Of a stretch of 64,000 bases of DNA, positions 1 through 8,205 are shown one piece after another. The position numbers were made by a program, and so were the translations under genes. Every line of letters starts with the position of its first letter. Position 1 is the first letter of the stretch. The notes under the pieces were generated by a model, which saw nothing but the letters and a program-made list of their open reading frames with translations, searched no databases and was not told the DNA's origin. The stretch comes from an uncultured Prevotellaceae bacterium (GTDB taxonomy: Bacteria; Bacteroidota; Bacteroidia; Bacteroidales; Bacteroidaceae). The stretch is from NCBI GenBank assembly GCA_902770635.1, contig CACXTX010000003.1, forward strand, positions 16,144 through 80,143. The letters run 5' to 3'.

Positions 1-35
1 TCGCGAGTTGAGTAAGGAGTTGGGTAATACTTTAA

Positions 36-797
36 TTACTGGTCAGGATTCTCCACATATCCTTGGTACTCTGGTACTAAGGCAGACATCACACTATCAT
101 AGGCCTGACGCATAGTGGCCTGCACATTCTGGCTACCCTGTCCGATAGGATAGATAGGCTGGTGAATGGTGAGCGACAGTGGATGCCAATTCGCAAAATG
201 CCAATCCCGCATACGAGGCATGATGTCAAACGAGCCATTGATGGTCAGAGGCACTACGGGCAACTGCAACTCATCAGCCAAGGCAAATGCTCCCTTCTTG
301 AACTCGCCCATGTGACCTGTAAACGAACGAGCACCCTCTGGGAACACGACAACAGACAGATTACCTGACTCCAGAATCTGACGGGCAGTCGTGTATGTCC
401 TGCGCACGGCTCCCACTCCACGTCGGTCCACCATAATCTGGTGTGACTTGCGACAAGCATAGCCTACAAAGGGAATCTTGTTAATCTGGTACTTCATCAT
501 CCATTTGAAGTTACGACCCAGATACCCGTAAATCAGGAATATGTCAAAAGCTCCCTGGTGATTAGCCACAAACACATACGACTGGTTGGGTTCCAAATGC
601 TCACGACCTTCCACCTTGACAGGCAACAGGAAAGCGTGGGTAATGACACGAGCCCACCATCGTCCTGGGTAATAGCCCCAATAGTGACCATTTCCAAAAG
701 TACATCCTAAACCCACCGTAATGGCCGTCCAAATGGTCATCAGGATGGTGATAGGTAATGCAACGACTAACTGGTAAAGGCAATATAGGTACTTCAT
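36..797 (-). CDS. 1-acyl-glycerol-3-phosphate acyltransferase (PlsC-like)
   Basis: This 253-residue protein should transfer an acyl group to lysophosphatidate at the inner membrane in phospholipid synthesis. The PlsC signatures are visible: NHQGAFD at about 79-85, which is the catalytic HX4D box (H80, D85), and FPEGARS at about residue 153 for substrate binding. A hydrophobic segment (about 8-32) precedes the domain. It is the last gene of a minus-strand operon and overlaps the upstream phosphoesterase gene by 4 nt, so translation is probably coupled. The family is certain; the exact acceptor is inferred, because Bacteroidales carry several PlsC paralogues. Confidence 0.9.
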   Translation of the reverse strand: MKYLYCLYQLVVALPITILMTIWTAITVGLGCTFGNGHYWGYYPGRWWARVITHAFLLPVKVEGREHLEPNQSYVFVANHQGAFDIFLIYGYLGRNFKWMMKYQINKIPFVGYACRKSHQIMVDRRGVGAVRRTYTTARQILESGNLSVVVFPEGARSFTGHMGEFKKGAFALADELQLPVVPLTINGSFDIMPRMRDWHFANWHPLSLTIHQPIYPIGQGSQNVQATMRQAYDSVMSALVPEYQGYVENPDQ

Positions 798-1753
798 TTC
801 TTTTTTAACGTGATGACAACTATCTCACCAGGCTGACCAAGTCGGAAGGGTATGATTCCACCCAGGCCTGATGATACATGAATGGCACGATCGCCCTCAT
901 AAAAAGTACCATAGCACTCGCTATACGTAAAGTTCGCAGGCGTCCATCCAAACAAGGAGAACTGTCCACCATGCGTATGACCACTGAGTGTCAGCTGGGC
1001 ATTACATTGGGGCAATATCTTGGCACGCCATGCATTGGGGTCATGCTGCAACATCACCGTAAACGACTTGGGTGAAACACCTTTCATCGTCTTGCGCACA
1101 TCACCGTTTCTAGGCATACGCTTCTGCACGCCCCAGTTCTCCATACCTGCAATGACAATGCTGTCATTGCCTCTACGGATAATGCGGTGTTCGTTCATCA
1201 AGAGCGTCCAGTTCATCTGTCGCTCCAACTGCTGTGTTTTCAGGTCATTCTGCTTTTTGGTAGCCTCATCACAGTCGAGATAGGTGGCGTAGTCATGGTT
1301 TCCCAATATACTATATACTCCATCTGGAGCATGTAACTGGCGGAATGGCGCAACCTTCGACACCAGTTCTTCGGGACGCAGGTTCTGCAAATCGCCTGTG
1401 AAGACTATCATGTCACCCTTCTGTGCATTGATACTGTCAACGATTTGTGGCACCATCTCGTTTAGCCAACCATCGAAGGTATCCACATGGGCATCAGAGA
1501 ACTGTACGATACGATAGCCATCGAAAGCCTCCGGCAAGTCCTTACTGGCAAACTCTATCTGACGCACCTCTATCTGGCTGAAGCCAAAAGTCATTCCGTA
1601 GATTACCAAGCCTATGATGACACAGGCCAGTCCCAGGCCTACACGACGACCATAGCGTCGGTTCAGCAGTTTACTGCACAGAAAATAAGAAAGGAGGGGA
1701 ACCAAGATGAATCCCATCACTACAAAAAACAAAAAAGAATATCTTGCTATCAT
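794..1753 (-). CDS. Membrane-anchored calcineurin-like metallophosphoesterase
   Basis: A metallophosphoesterase of the type that hydrolyses phosphate esters such as UDP-diacylglucosamine or related lipids. The N-terminus has two hydrophobic segments, then the metal-binding boxes in order: FSDAHVD (D-x-H), TGDLQN (GD), GNHDY (GNHD) and SGHTHGGQ (GHTHGG). I start at the ATG at 1753. The longer frame begins with GTG at 1771, inside the preceding gene, and the ATG start leaves a clean 4-nt gap after that gene's stop. It overlaps the PlsC-like gene by 4 nt, suggesting a shared lipid role. The substrate is not evident from sequence. Confidence 0.87.
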   Translation of the reverse strand: MIARYSFLFFVVMGFILVPLLSYFLCSKLLNRRYGRRVGLGLACVIIGLVIYGMTFGFSQIEVRQIEFASKDLPEAFDGYRIVQFSDAHVDTFDGWLNEMVPQIVDSINAQKGDMIVFTGDLQNLRPEELVSKVAPFRQLHAPDGVYSILGNHDYATYLDCDEATKKQNDLKTQQLERQMNWTLLMNEHRIIRRGNDSIVIAGMENWGVQKRMPRNGDVRKTMKGVSPKSFTVMLQHDPNAWRAKILPQCNAQLTLSGHTHGGQFSLFGWTPANFTYSECYGTFYEGDRAIHVSSGLGGIIPFRLGQPGEIVVITLKKK

Positions 1754-1757
1754 ACTA

Positions 1758-2552
1758 CTATAAATTAGCACTTAAAAACTTACGTATCACCTCTACTGGC
1801 AAGCCCCGCCTGTGGGCATAGTCCACCAACTGGTCTTGGCCTATTTTTCCTACTGCGAAATAGCGAGCCTGCGGATGCGCCATCATCAACCCCGACACAC
1901 TGGCATGGGGCTTCATAGCACCACTCTCCGTGAGTCGGATACCCACCTGCCTCAATCCTATCAATTCGTCGATGACGAAGTTCAGACTGGTGTCTGGCAA
2001 CGAAGGATAGCCCACAGCAGGACGAATGCCCTGGAATTTCTCTATATGCAGCTCCTGCATCGTGAGCTGCTCATCAGGGGCATATCCCCAGTAGTTCTTC
2101 CTTACCTCTTCGTGCATGCGCTCTGCAGTAGCCTCTGCAAGTCGGTCTGCCAAGAGCTGCACCATCATCTTCTGAAAAGTATCATGGTCGAAGTCGGTTT
2201 CCAGCCCCATGTCCACTGAAGTGGCAAACACCCCTATCCTGTCTGTCTTTCCTGATGACAGTGGGCGGATGAAGTCTGCCAGACAAAGCGATTCTGCATC
2301 GGGTTGTTGCTGGCGGAGCAGAGGGATACGTCGTTCACCCACCACGATGTCATCCCCATCGCTATTGGCTTCAAAGAGTTGAAACAAGGCATGTGTGTGA
2401 TAATGCCCCTGCAACTTCATCAAGGTCTCCCCGGCCTCTTCACGCAACTTCTCCTTCTCTGCCTCGGGCTTGTTATGCATGCCCCACGCATAAAAGAAAT
2501 AGTCCCAATTGATATAGGGCGCAACGTCATTGATCTGATAATCAAGAAGCAT
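1758..2552 (-). CDS. Stand-alone methionine synthase activation domain (MetH C-terminal domain)
   Basis: This 264-residue protein corresponds to the S-adenosylmethionine-binding reactivation domain at the C-terminus of cobalamin-dependent methionine synthase. In E. coli it is fused to MetH and reductively remethylates inactive cob(II)alamin. The AdoMet motif R-PAVGYPSLPDTSL (about 185-200) and the stretch from ESGAMKPHASVSG to the C-terminus align well by eye with E. coli MetH. No catalytic methionine synthase modules lie in the frame or beside it, so the main enzyme is probably encoded elsewhere. It overlaps pyrC by 11 nt, placing it in a translationally coupled operon. The domain call is firm; partnership with a truncated MetH is inference. 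Confidence 0.88.
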   Translation of the reverse strand: MLLDYQINDVAPYINWDYFFYAWGMHNKPEAEKEKLREEAGETLMKLQGHYHTHALFQLFEANSDGDDIVVGERRIPLLRQQQPDAESLCLADFIRPLSSGKTDRIGVFATSVDMGLETDFDHDTFQKMMVQLLADRLAEATAERMHEEVRKNYWGYAPDEQLTMQELHIEKFQGIRPAVGYPSLPDTSLNFVIDELIGLRQVGIRLTESGAMKPHASVSGLMMAHPQARYFAVGKIGQDQLVDYAHRRGLPVEVIRKFLSANL

Positions 2553-3861
2553 GGTTGAAAGTTATTTCCTCGCCCAGTACATCCGTATTCACACATCCGT
2601 CAGCAAAGACGGTCTTTCCGTTACACAACGTACGCTCCACACGCCATTGGTACTCATGACCTTCCATAGGACTCCATCCGCACTTGCTTTGAATAACGTC
2701 CTTTGTCACTGTCCACGGACTACGTGGACGGACAATGACCATATCGGCACGATAGCCCTTGCGCAGGAAACCGCGCTGTTCCACCCCAAACAGTCGGGCT
2801 GGGTTGTGACACATCAGCTCTACCATCCGCTCAAGGGACAGCACTTTCTCATCTACCAATTCGAGCATGGTAACCAATGAGAACTGAATCATAGGCATAC
2901 CACTGGCTGCCCGTACGCATCCTCCTTGTTTCTGTTCCAACAAATGAGGGGCATGGTCTGTACCAACCACCGTGATATGACCATCTGTCAATGCCTGACG
3001 CAACAAGAACTGGTCAACGGGTGTCTTGATAGAGGGATTCACCTTGATGCGAGCTCCCAGGCGTTGGTAGTCCAGTTCTGTGAAATAGAGATGGCCCACA
3101 CAAGCCTCAGCAGTGATATTCCCACCTATCAGCTCGAGTTCCTCCGCAGTGGAGAGATGGGCTATATGCAGTCGCGTTCCATATTTCTTTGCCAGTTCCA
3201 CAGCTCTTCGCGACGAGGCCAGACAAGCTTCCTCGCTACGAATCAGGCTATGCAGGTTTACCTGCGGGTCCTCGCCCCAGGCTTTCTTGGCCTCCTCCAT
3301 GTTGTGATTGATGAGGTATGTGTCCTCACAATGTACCATCAGTGGCAACTTAACAGTAGAGAAGATACGTTCCAGAGCCTCTTTCCCGTCCACCAGCATA
3401 TTCCCCGTAGATGATCCCATGAACAGTTTGATGCCAGGAATACGATGTGCATCCAGTTGGGCGAACGTTTGGACATTGTCGTTGGTGGCACCGTAGAAGA
3501 AGGAGTAGTTCACGTGACTGCTCCTACGGGCTCTTTCAAACTTGTCGTTCAAGGCTTCCAGTGTAGTGGTCTGTGGCTTGCAGTTAGGCATATCGAAATA
3601 GCTGGTCACACCACCGGCTGCTGCTGCCCTGCTCTCACTCTCTATGTCAGCCTTCTCCGTCAGTCCCGGCTCACGGAAATGCACATGGTCATCAATCACA
3701 CCAGGTAACACATAACAGCCCGAGGCATCGATGATCTCGTCAAACGATGACTCGGGCTGCTCTTTCGTAATATCTATGATGTTGCCGTCTTCGATAACAA
3801 CATTGCCATCGAAAATCCGACCTTCATTAACGATGCGTCCCCCTTTGACCAGTATGCTCAT
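2542..3861 (-). CDS. pyrC: Dihydroorotase, class I
   Basis: Catalyses cyclisation of carbamoyl-aspartate to dihydroorotate in de novo pyrimidine synthesis. At 439 residues it is the size of a class I dihydroorotase. The amidohydrolase metal motif DDHVHFREPGLTEKAD is at about 57-72, followed by AAAAGGVTSYFDMPN, which is characteristic of the family. Histidine ligands occur in MVHCED and HIAHLST, and the catalytic aspartate in GTDHAPH. The ATG at 3861 overlaps the stop of the upstream lipoprotein gene by 4 nt. No UMP- or PRPP-linked regulatory structure is visible, as the gene lies inside an operon. Confidence 0.93.
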   Translation of the reverse strand: MSILVKGGRIVNEGRIFDGNVVIEDGNIIDITKEQPESSFDEIIDASGCYVLPGVIDDHVHFREPGLTEKADIESESRAAAAGGVTSYFDMPNCKPQTTTLEALNDKFERARRSSHVNYSFFYGATNDNVQTFAQLDAHRIPGIKLFMGSSTGNMLVDGKEALERIFSTVKLPLMVHCEDTYLINHNMEEAKKAWGEDPQVNLHSLIRSEEACLASSRRAVELAKKYGTRLHIAHLSTAEELELIGGNITAEACVGHLYFTELDYQRLGARIKVNPSIKTPVDQFLLRQALTDGHITVVGTDHAPHLLEQKQGGCVRAASGMPMIQFSLVTMLELVDEKVLSLERMVELMCHNPARLFGVEQRGFLRKGYRADMVIVRPRSPWTVTKDVIQSKCGWSPMEGHEYQWRVERTLCNGKTVFADGCVNTDVLGEEITFNHAS

Positions 3862-4631
3862 TTTTGTTCAGGGACGTTGGTCAGTGGAGTTGCTGGCTGC
3901 GACGGCATGGTGTCGGCCTGAGGCTGTACAGTCTCATTCATTCCATTCATGCGAGCCTCATTCTCCTGAGCGGTCTTATAATAATCCTTCACGTAAGGAT
4001 CGTTTTTAAACTTATCAGTAGCCTTCGACATGATGTCCTCTATCTGTGGGGTAAGCACAGGGAAGCGATACTGACTGGTAATCATCATGAAGACACCAGG
4101 GCCCAGCACATTGTCGAAGTTGTTGATAACAAACTTGGTCACCAGTTCGTCTTCCTCAGCAGCTATGGCATTGGCCTCAGCAGAGAGCTTGCGGTCTATT
4201 TCCATTTCGTCGATACCGTCCAACAGCATCTGACTTTGCCTGTGCGATAACTCGTTCATGCGGTTAGACAACTGGTTATGCTTGTCAATGAACTTATAAA
4301 GACTATCGTTCAGCGGAGTTCCGCCAACGCTTTGCGAAGCATTGTCAATCTTGATGGTGATATCCCCCTCTTCCAGCACAACGGGCATAATACTCTCGTC
4401 GCCCATAAAGAGGTTGGCCATGCGTACGGTGTCCAATAGTCCGGCAAAGTGAAATTCACCATGCACCACGTCACAAGAGTCGATATTCTTCACCTCGCTG
4501 TCCTTGAGGGCCTTCAGGTAGAGTTTGCTACCGTCCAGGGCAGAAATCGACGAAGATCCCTGCACATTATAGGAACTTGCACACGACGAAGCCGCTGCTA
4601 CGAGGATAAACATATAGAGAATTTTGTTCAT
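3858..4631 (-). CDS. DUF4369-type lipoprotein
   Basis: A 257-residue predicted lipoprotein. The signal peptide ends in a lipobox (ASSC, cysteine near residue 17 from the chosen ATG). The body has the beta-rich DUF4369 pattern common in Bacteroidetes, often found N-terminal to TlpA-like thioredoxins, but no thioredoxin domain follows here. The tail is rich in Q, P and T. I use the ATG at 4631; the longer frame starts with TTG at 4637. It is the first gene of the operon and carries the promoter-proximal position. The function is unknown; envelope location is inferred from the lipobox. Confidence 0.75.
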   Translation of the reverse strand: MNKILYMFILVAAASSCASSYNVQGSSSISALDGSKLYLKALKDSEVKNIDSCDVVHGEFHFAGLLDTVRMANLFMGDESIMPVVLEEGDITIKIDNASQSVGGTPLNDSLYKFIDKHNQLSNRMNELSHRQSQMLLDGIDEMEIDRKLSAEANAIAAEEDELVTKFVINNFDNVLGPGVFMMITSQYRFPVLTPQIEDIMSKATDKFKNDPYVKDYYKTAQENEARMNGMNETVQPQADTMPSQPATPLTNVPEQK

Positions 4632-4660
4632 AGACAAATCATAGTTACTTAAATCATTGG

Positions 4661-4668
4661 CAAATGTA
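4661..4668 (-). promoter_or_regulatory. Promoter -7 box for the DUF4369-pyrC operon
   Basis: On the minus strand TACATTTG fits the Bacteroidetes -7 consensus TAnnTTTG and lies about 30 nt before the start codon at 4631. No good TTTG -33 box is seen at the expected spacing, so this is a moderate call. Confidence 0.5.
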
Positions 4669-4726
4669 CAACCTTATATCGAAATAAGAAAAAATATTTG
4701 CGCATTTTAAAACATTTGCGCAATTA

Positions 4727-5128
4727 TTAGCGTTTTTTTGCCTCTTTTTCCAATTCGTTAGCAATTCTGTGGCTGGCATAAAGTTGCAAGATAGCAGCTA
4801 CGAGCAATACGACAATCCAATTGTTGTGTACATATTTTATATATAGCAGCAGGTCGATGCCAAAGAAGTTCGACTGGTTGGCCAGCATCAGCAGTCCAGC
4901 CAACAGGAAAAGCACATCACTTGTCAACAGGATGCGACGCAGGCGACGAACCGTAAAGTTATTGCCTTCATACGTCTGGCGCATCTGCATGGCGGCAAAC
5001 ATCAGTGCCCCTGGGGCGAAGATGTAGGCTGCCCACGATTGCAGGAACATGCTGCCGCCTGCTCCCACCACCATCAGCAGTCCACCGACAAGCAGGATGA
5101 TTGTTTCTGTTTTACTCAGTTGTCTCAT
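4727..5128 (-). CDS. Small inner-membrane protein, unrecognised
   Basis: A 133-residue protein with four likely membrane segments (about 9-28, 32-46, 67-83 and 100-117) and a basic, lysine-rich C-terminal tail. I do not recognise a named family. It starts inside the FtsB-like gene (17-nt overlap), so it is probably translated from the same mRNA and might act near the division or envelope machinery. It is the last gene of the long biosynthetic operon. Function unknown. Confidence 0.7.
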   Translation of the reverse strand: MRQLSKTETIILLVGGLLMVVGAGGSMFLQSWAAYIFAPGALMFAAMQMRQTYEGNNFTVRRLRRILLTSDVLFLLAGLLMLANQSNFFGIDLLLYIKYVHNNWIVVLLVAAILQLYASHRIANELEKEAKKR

Positions 5129-5462
5129 TCGTTATGATACTGGATGGAAGGCGCTCATCATCACTCAGCACAAAGATATCCTCATCATCTGTTTTCATAA
5201 AATAGCGTTCACGGGCTATCTTCTCTATCGACTTCGGATCACTTTCCAACTCCCTGATTTGGGCTTGGTCGTGCTTGTAGCGTTCTTCGTATTCATTGAT
5301 TTCCTCTTTCAGCTCCCCAATGTATTGCTGGTTGCGGAGATGTTTCCACACACTGTTTTCATCCAGGAAGCCGATAAAAAGGATAGCGAGAAAGGTCACA
5401 ACGATATATTTCAGACCCTTCACCTTGCTAATACGAAGCCAAATATCCTTTACCTTCTTCAT
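5112..5462 (-). CDS. FtsB/DivIC-family septum formation initiator
   Basis: A 116-residue bitopic protein: a short cytoplasmic N-terminus, one membrane segment (about 18-34), then a periplasmic coiled coil (about 43-75, rich in E, K, R and Q heptads). A conserved patch follows, SDPKSIEKIARERYFMK, which is typical of FtsB/DivIC. These proteins link the divisome to septal peptidoglycan synthesis. Size and topology match the family well. It lies directly downstream of the LolA-like gene on the same strand with a 10-nt gap, and so may be transcribed with the lipid-biosynthesis operon. Confidence 0.85.
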   Translation of the reverse strand: MKKVKDIWLRISKVKGLKYIVVTFLAILFIGFLDENSVWKHLRNQQYIGELKEEINEYEERYKHDQAQIRELESDPKSIEKIARERYFMKTDDEDIFVLSDDERLPSSIITNETTE

Positions 5463-5472
5463 CTTATATAAG

Positions 5473-5973
5473 TTATTTGATGTCGTAGTTGACGTAGTTG
5501 CCAGCGCGTTCGTTCATCCGCAACTGACGGAGGGCAAAAGTCTTTGAATCGACAACGAGTACAAATGATGTGAACATCTTACGTTTCTTACCTGTGGGCG
5601 TAATGGTAACGGTTTGCTGTCCATTCTTAGTTACGATGGTCATGTCCTCGCCTGTTGGGATAGGCTGACCATTGATAACGGCGTTCAACACTTTCTGGAA
5701 AGTGGCAAACTGGGTATTCCGCTTGCTGTCGGTCACATGTTTCTTGCCGTCCATAATCATCGTAAACTTCGTACCGTCCATCTGCAGCTGGTTGCGTCCC
5801 TCATCGGTAGAGATGCAGATATAGTCGGGCTTACGGATGGTCAGTGTTCCTGTGCTGACGGCATCGGTGGTCAGAGCAGCCTGATGGCGGGTACGTGTCA
5901 CGTTCTGTGCCTCTGCAGGGCTCCATGACAATTGACAAATAATCAATGATAATACTAAAATCAGTCGTTTCAT
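5473..5973 (-). CDS. LolA-like periplasmic lipoprotein/lipid carrier
   Basis: A secreted protein of about 166 residues resembling the LolA fold (all-beta half-barrel) found in aryl-polyene and flexirubin clusters, where it is thought to ferry the lipid-linked product across the periplasm. A clear signal peptide ends near WSPAEAQ. I start at the ATG at 5973. The longer frame uses a GTG at 5982 that belongs to the upstream heptanucleotide repeat and is probably not the real start. It follows the ketoreductase gene and precedes the FtsB-like gene. The fold assignment rests on length, composition and context rather than a strong motif. Confidence 0.68.
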   Translation of the reverse strand: MKRLILVLSLIICQLSWSPAEAQNVTRTRHQAALTTDAVSTGTLTIRKPDYICISTDEGRNQLQMDGTKFTMIMDGKKHVTDSKRNTQFATFQKVLNAVINGQPIPTGEDMTIVTKNGQQTVTITPTGKKRKMFTSFVLVVDSKTFALRQLRMNERAGNYVNYDIK

Positions 5974-5975
5974 AT

Positions 5976-6013
5976 TTTTCACTTAACACTTTTCACTTAT
6001 CACTTTTCACTTA
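5976..6013 (-). repeat. TGA-type heptanucleotide array
   Basis: The gap between the ketoreductase stop and the LolA-like start is almost entirely heptads on the minus (sense) strand: TGAAAAG, TGATAAG, TGAAAAG, a degenerate unit, then TGAAAAA. The array begins at the TAA stop codon and ends 2 nt before the ATG. Stops recur every 7 nt and so cover all three frames. Confidence 0.85.
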
Positions 6014-6730
6014 CGTATAAAGTCCTCCATTGATAGAGATCACGTTACCTGTAATATAACCAGCCTTAGGCGATACCAGGAAAGCAACCAGGTCAGCCAC
6101 CTCCTCAGGGGCACCGAAGCGGTTAGCAGGTATTGTCTTCTTCAGGGCAGCCTCGTCAAGTCCTTCAGTCATGTCAGTCTTGATGAATCCTGGGGCAACA
6201 GCATTCACCGTGACCCCCTTTCGTGCCACCTCTTGGGCCAGTGCCTTCGTAGCAGCAATGATACCGCCTTTGGCTGCCGAATAGTTTGTCTGTCCGGGCA
6301 GACCTTTCAATCCACTGACACTCGCCATGTTGACAATGCGACCGAATTTGTGTATCTGCATGGCAGGCAGCAGGGGCTGGGTGACATTATAGAATCCCGA
6401 CAGCGTGATGTCAAGCACACGGTGCCAATCATCCTCGGGCATCAGTGCCATCACATTGTCACGGCGGATGCCGGCATTATTCACTACTACCTCGATATAT
6501 TCCTCAGGATGGCGCTGTTGCCAGTCAGCCAGTGCCTGACGCACCTGCTGGCTGTCGCTGACATCGAAGCGCATCAACTCTCCCTGACCATTCAGCAAGG
6601 CAAGTGTCTTTTCCGCCTCAGTCTGATTGCTGGTATAATTGACAATCACTTGATAGCCCTCCTGGGCCAGTTTTACTGCGATGGCCTTACCGATACCACG
6701 GCTACCACCTGTTACTAATGCATATTTCAT
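6011..6730 (-). CDS. fabG: 3-oxoacyl-ACP reductase (FabG-type ketoreductase)
   Basis: An NADPH-dependent short-chain dehydrogenase that reduces 3-ketoacyl-ACP. The cofactor motif TGGSRGIGKA is at about 7-16, NNAG at about 87, catalytic Ser in NMASVSG and the YSAAK active-site pair at about 148-152. The C-terminal pattern YITGNVISINGGLYT is typical of FabG. Inside this operon it probably serves as the ketoreductase (ApeQ-like) of a dedicated polyene or lipid pathway rather than housekeeping fatty acid synthesis. It overlaps the oxidoreductase gene by 4 nt. Confidence 0.92.
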   Translation of the reverse strand: MKYALVTGGSRGIGKAIAVKLAQEGYQVIVNYTSNQTEAEKTLALLNGQGELMRFDVSDSQQVRQALADWQQRHPEEYIEVVVNNAGIRRDNVMALMPEDDWHRVLDITLSGFYNVTQPLLPAMQIHKFGRIVNMASVSGLKGLPGQTNYSAAKGGIIAATKALAQEVARKGVTVNAVAPGFIKTDMTEGLDEAALKKTIPANRFGAPEEVADLVAFLVSPKAGYITGNVISINGGLYT

Positions 6731-8154
6731 TTTATTATCGTTTGAATATAGTCTTTTCCTAACAATTCGCCACAGGTCTGCAGCGCGGTCATCGTTACAC
6801 CCTCCACTCCATGCAGCATCAGACTCTGTCCTGTCAGCAACAGATTGGGTATAGAGGTTCTGGGCGAGAGCGTAGTCATCAATATGTTGCGACAGTCCTT
6901 ACGCACGCCATAGGCTGAGCCACAGGGTGACAACGTGTAGTCGCGATAGGTCAGCGGCGTACTGATGTATCGTTTCTCCACCATACTGCCCAGTTCGGGA
7001 ACCACCCTTTCAGCCAAGTGGATACACTCGTCGGCAAGATGGTTTTTCAGCATGTCGTAGGTTTCTCCCCTATGCCCTACCGTCGTATGCTCCCATGCCT
7101 CGAACAGTTTCCACGACACAGGGGTCATCAGGTCTATCTGGCGGGCATAGTCACCCTCTTCGGGCACCCTGCAACTCACCATCACACCGCCTATGCCTCC
7201 CACGTCTTCACTGAAGGTCCACACATTCGGTTTCCTATAGTAGTATTTGTTGTGGTTGAAGTAAGGCAACACGCCTTTTTTCAGCACCAGCGATACGGTG
7301 AGGATACCTGTACTGTTCTCCATGGCGTTGATGCGACGACGGAACATGTTTTTGATGACCTTCGATTCGTCCAGCCATCCGAATGTCACCTGAGGATGCA
7401 CGTCGCTGATGAACACATCGCCTTCATAGACATCGCCTTTCGAGCATCGGGCAGCCACAATACGGCCATCCTTCTCCTCCAGCTTATTGACTTCCGCATG
7501 GCAGACTACTTTTCCACCCATCCGGTTGATGTCGTCCACCAAGGCATTGACTATCAGATGTCCGCCACCCCGTAGTCTCCAACTGCTCCCAATATAACTG
7601 CTCATGCCATGGGCAAAGGTGAACAGTGGCAACGACTCACGGCGCAGCTCCATCTTGATGGCAGAGCCTGACAGCACATTGATAAGCAATGAGTCGCGGA
7701 AGAGTGATTTCATCCAGTCGTAGGCATTCACAGGTCCTATCTCCTCCATGGAAGGCAAGTGGCGCATCAGCTCCACATACTTTCTCAGACCCTCCTTCTC
7801 CTTTGGGAAATACTCGCTCAATGTACGGGCAAAATGATTGTAGCCTTCTGCCATCGGAAAGGTCTGGTGTCCAATGGTCACACGGTCAAACCCGTCTGCA
7901 TCCAAGCGAACCCACGGCAGCTTCATCAGTCCCAGATGTGAGAAGATGCTATGCAGTTGCTGACCCTCGGCCAGGCCTCCTATATAATGGAGTCCCGTGT
8001 CAAAGGAAAGGCGGCCTCGCTGATAACTCTGCATACAGCCTCCTGGCTGAGCCTGTCGCTCCAGTATCAGCACCTTCTTTCCCTCGCGTGCCAACAGCGA
8101 ACCGCATACCAGTCCGCCGAGTCCACTGCCTATGATCACCACATCATATCTCAT
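6727..8154 (-). CDS. FAD/NAD(P)-dependent oxidoreductase, phytoene-desaturase-like
   Basis: A 475-residue flavoprotein with the dinucleotide motif VVIIGSGLGGLVCGSLLARE at about 5-24, then ERQAQPGGCMQS, a CrtI/phytoene dehydrogenase-like signature, and a C-terminal FAD contact LLLTGQSLMLHGVEGVTMT. CrtI-type enzymes desaturate or isomerise lipids; here it may introduce or tailor double bonds on the ACP product. It overlaps fabG by 4 nt and follows the exporter gene after a repeat-filled gap. The superfamily is sure; the substrate is unknown. Carotenoid synthesis is unlikely because no phytoene synthase is present in the window. Confidence 0.85.
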   Translation of the reverse strand: MRYDVVIIGSGLGGLVCGSLLAREGKKVLILERQAQPGGCMQSYQRGRLSFDTGLHYIGGLAEGQQLHSIFSHLGLMKLPWVRLDADGFDRVTIGHQTFPMAEGYNHFARTLSEYFPKEKEGLRKYVELMRHLPSMEEIGPVNAYDWMKSLFRDSLLINVLSGSAIKMELRRESLPLFTFAHGMSSYIGSSWRLRGGGHLIVNALVDDINRMGGKVVCHAEVNKLEEKDGRIVAARCSKGDVYEGDVFISDVHPQVTFGWLDESKVIKNMFRRRINAMENSTGILTVSLVLKKGVLPYFNHNKYYYRKPNVWTFSEDVGGIGGVMVSCRVPEEGDYARQIDLMTPVSWKLFEAWEHTTVGHRGETYDMLKNHLADECIHLAERVVPELGSMVEKRYISTPLTYRDYTLSPCGSAYGVRKDCRNILMTTLSPRTSIPNLLLTGQSLMLHGVEGVTMTALQTCGELLGKDYIQTIIK

Positions 8155-8158
8155 ATCT

Positions 8159-8205
8159 CTTCACTTTTCACTCTTCACTAGGGCGAAGCCCGCTCACTTT
8201 TTCAC
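8159..8205 (-). repeat. Heptanucleotide array with GGGC-TTC-GCCC hairpin
   Basis: On the minus strand the exporter gene ends inside repeat-like sequence; its final KVKK codons and TGA stop fit the GTGAAAA pattern. A hairpin GGGC-TTC-GCCC then leads into TGA heptads running up to the next ATG. The same hairpin plus heptad combination recurs near 60.0 kb. Confidence 0.8.

Noticed and set aside
6727-8154. A carotenoid pathway gene (crtI)
   Set aside because: No phytoene synthase, cyclase or other carotenoid gene is nearby; the operon is ACP-dependent.
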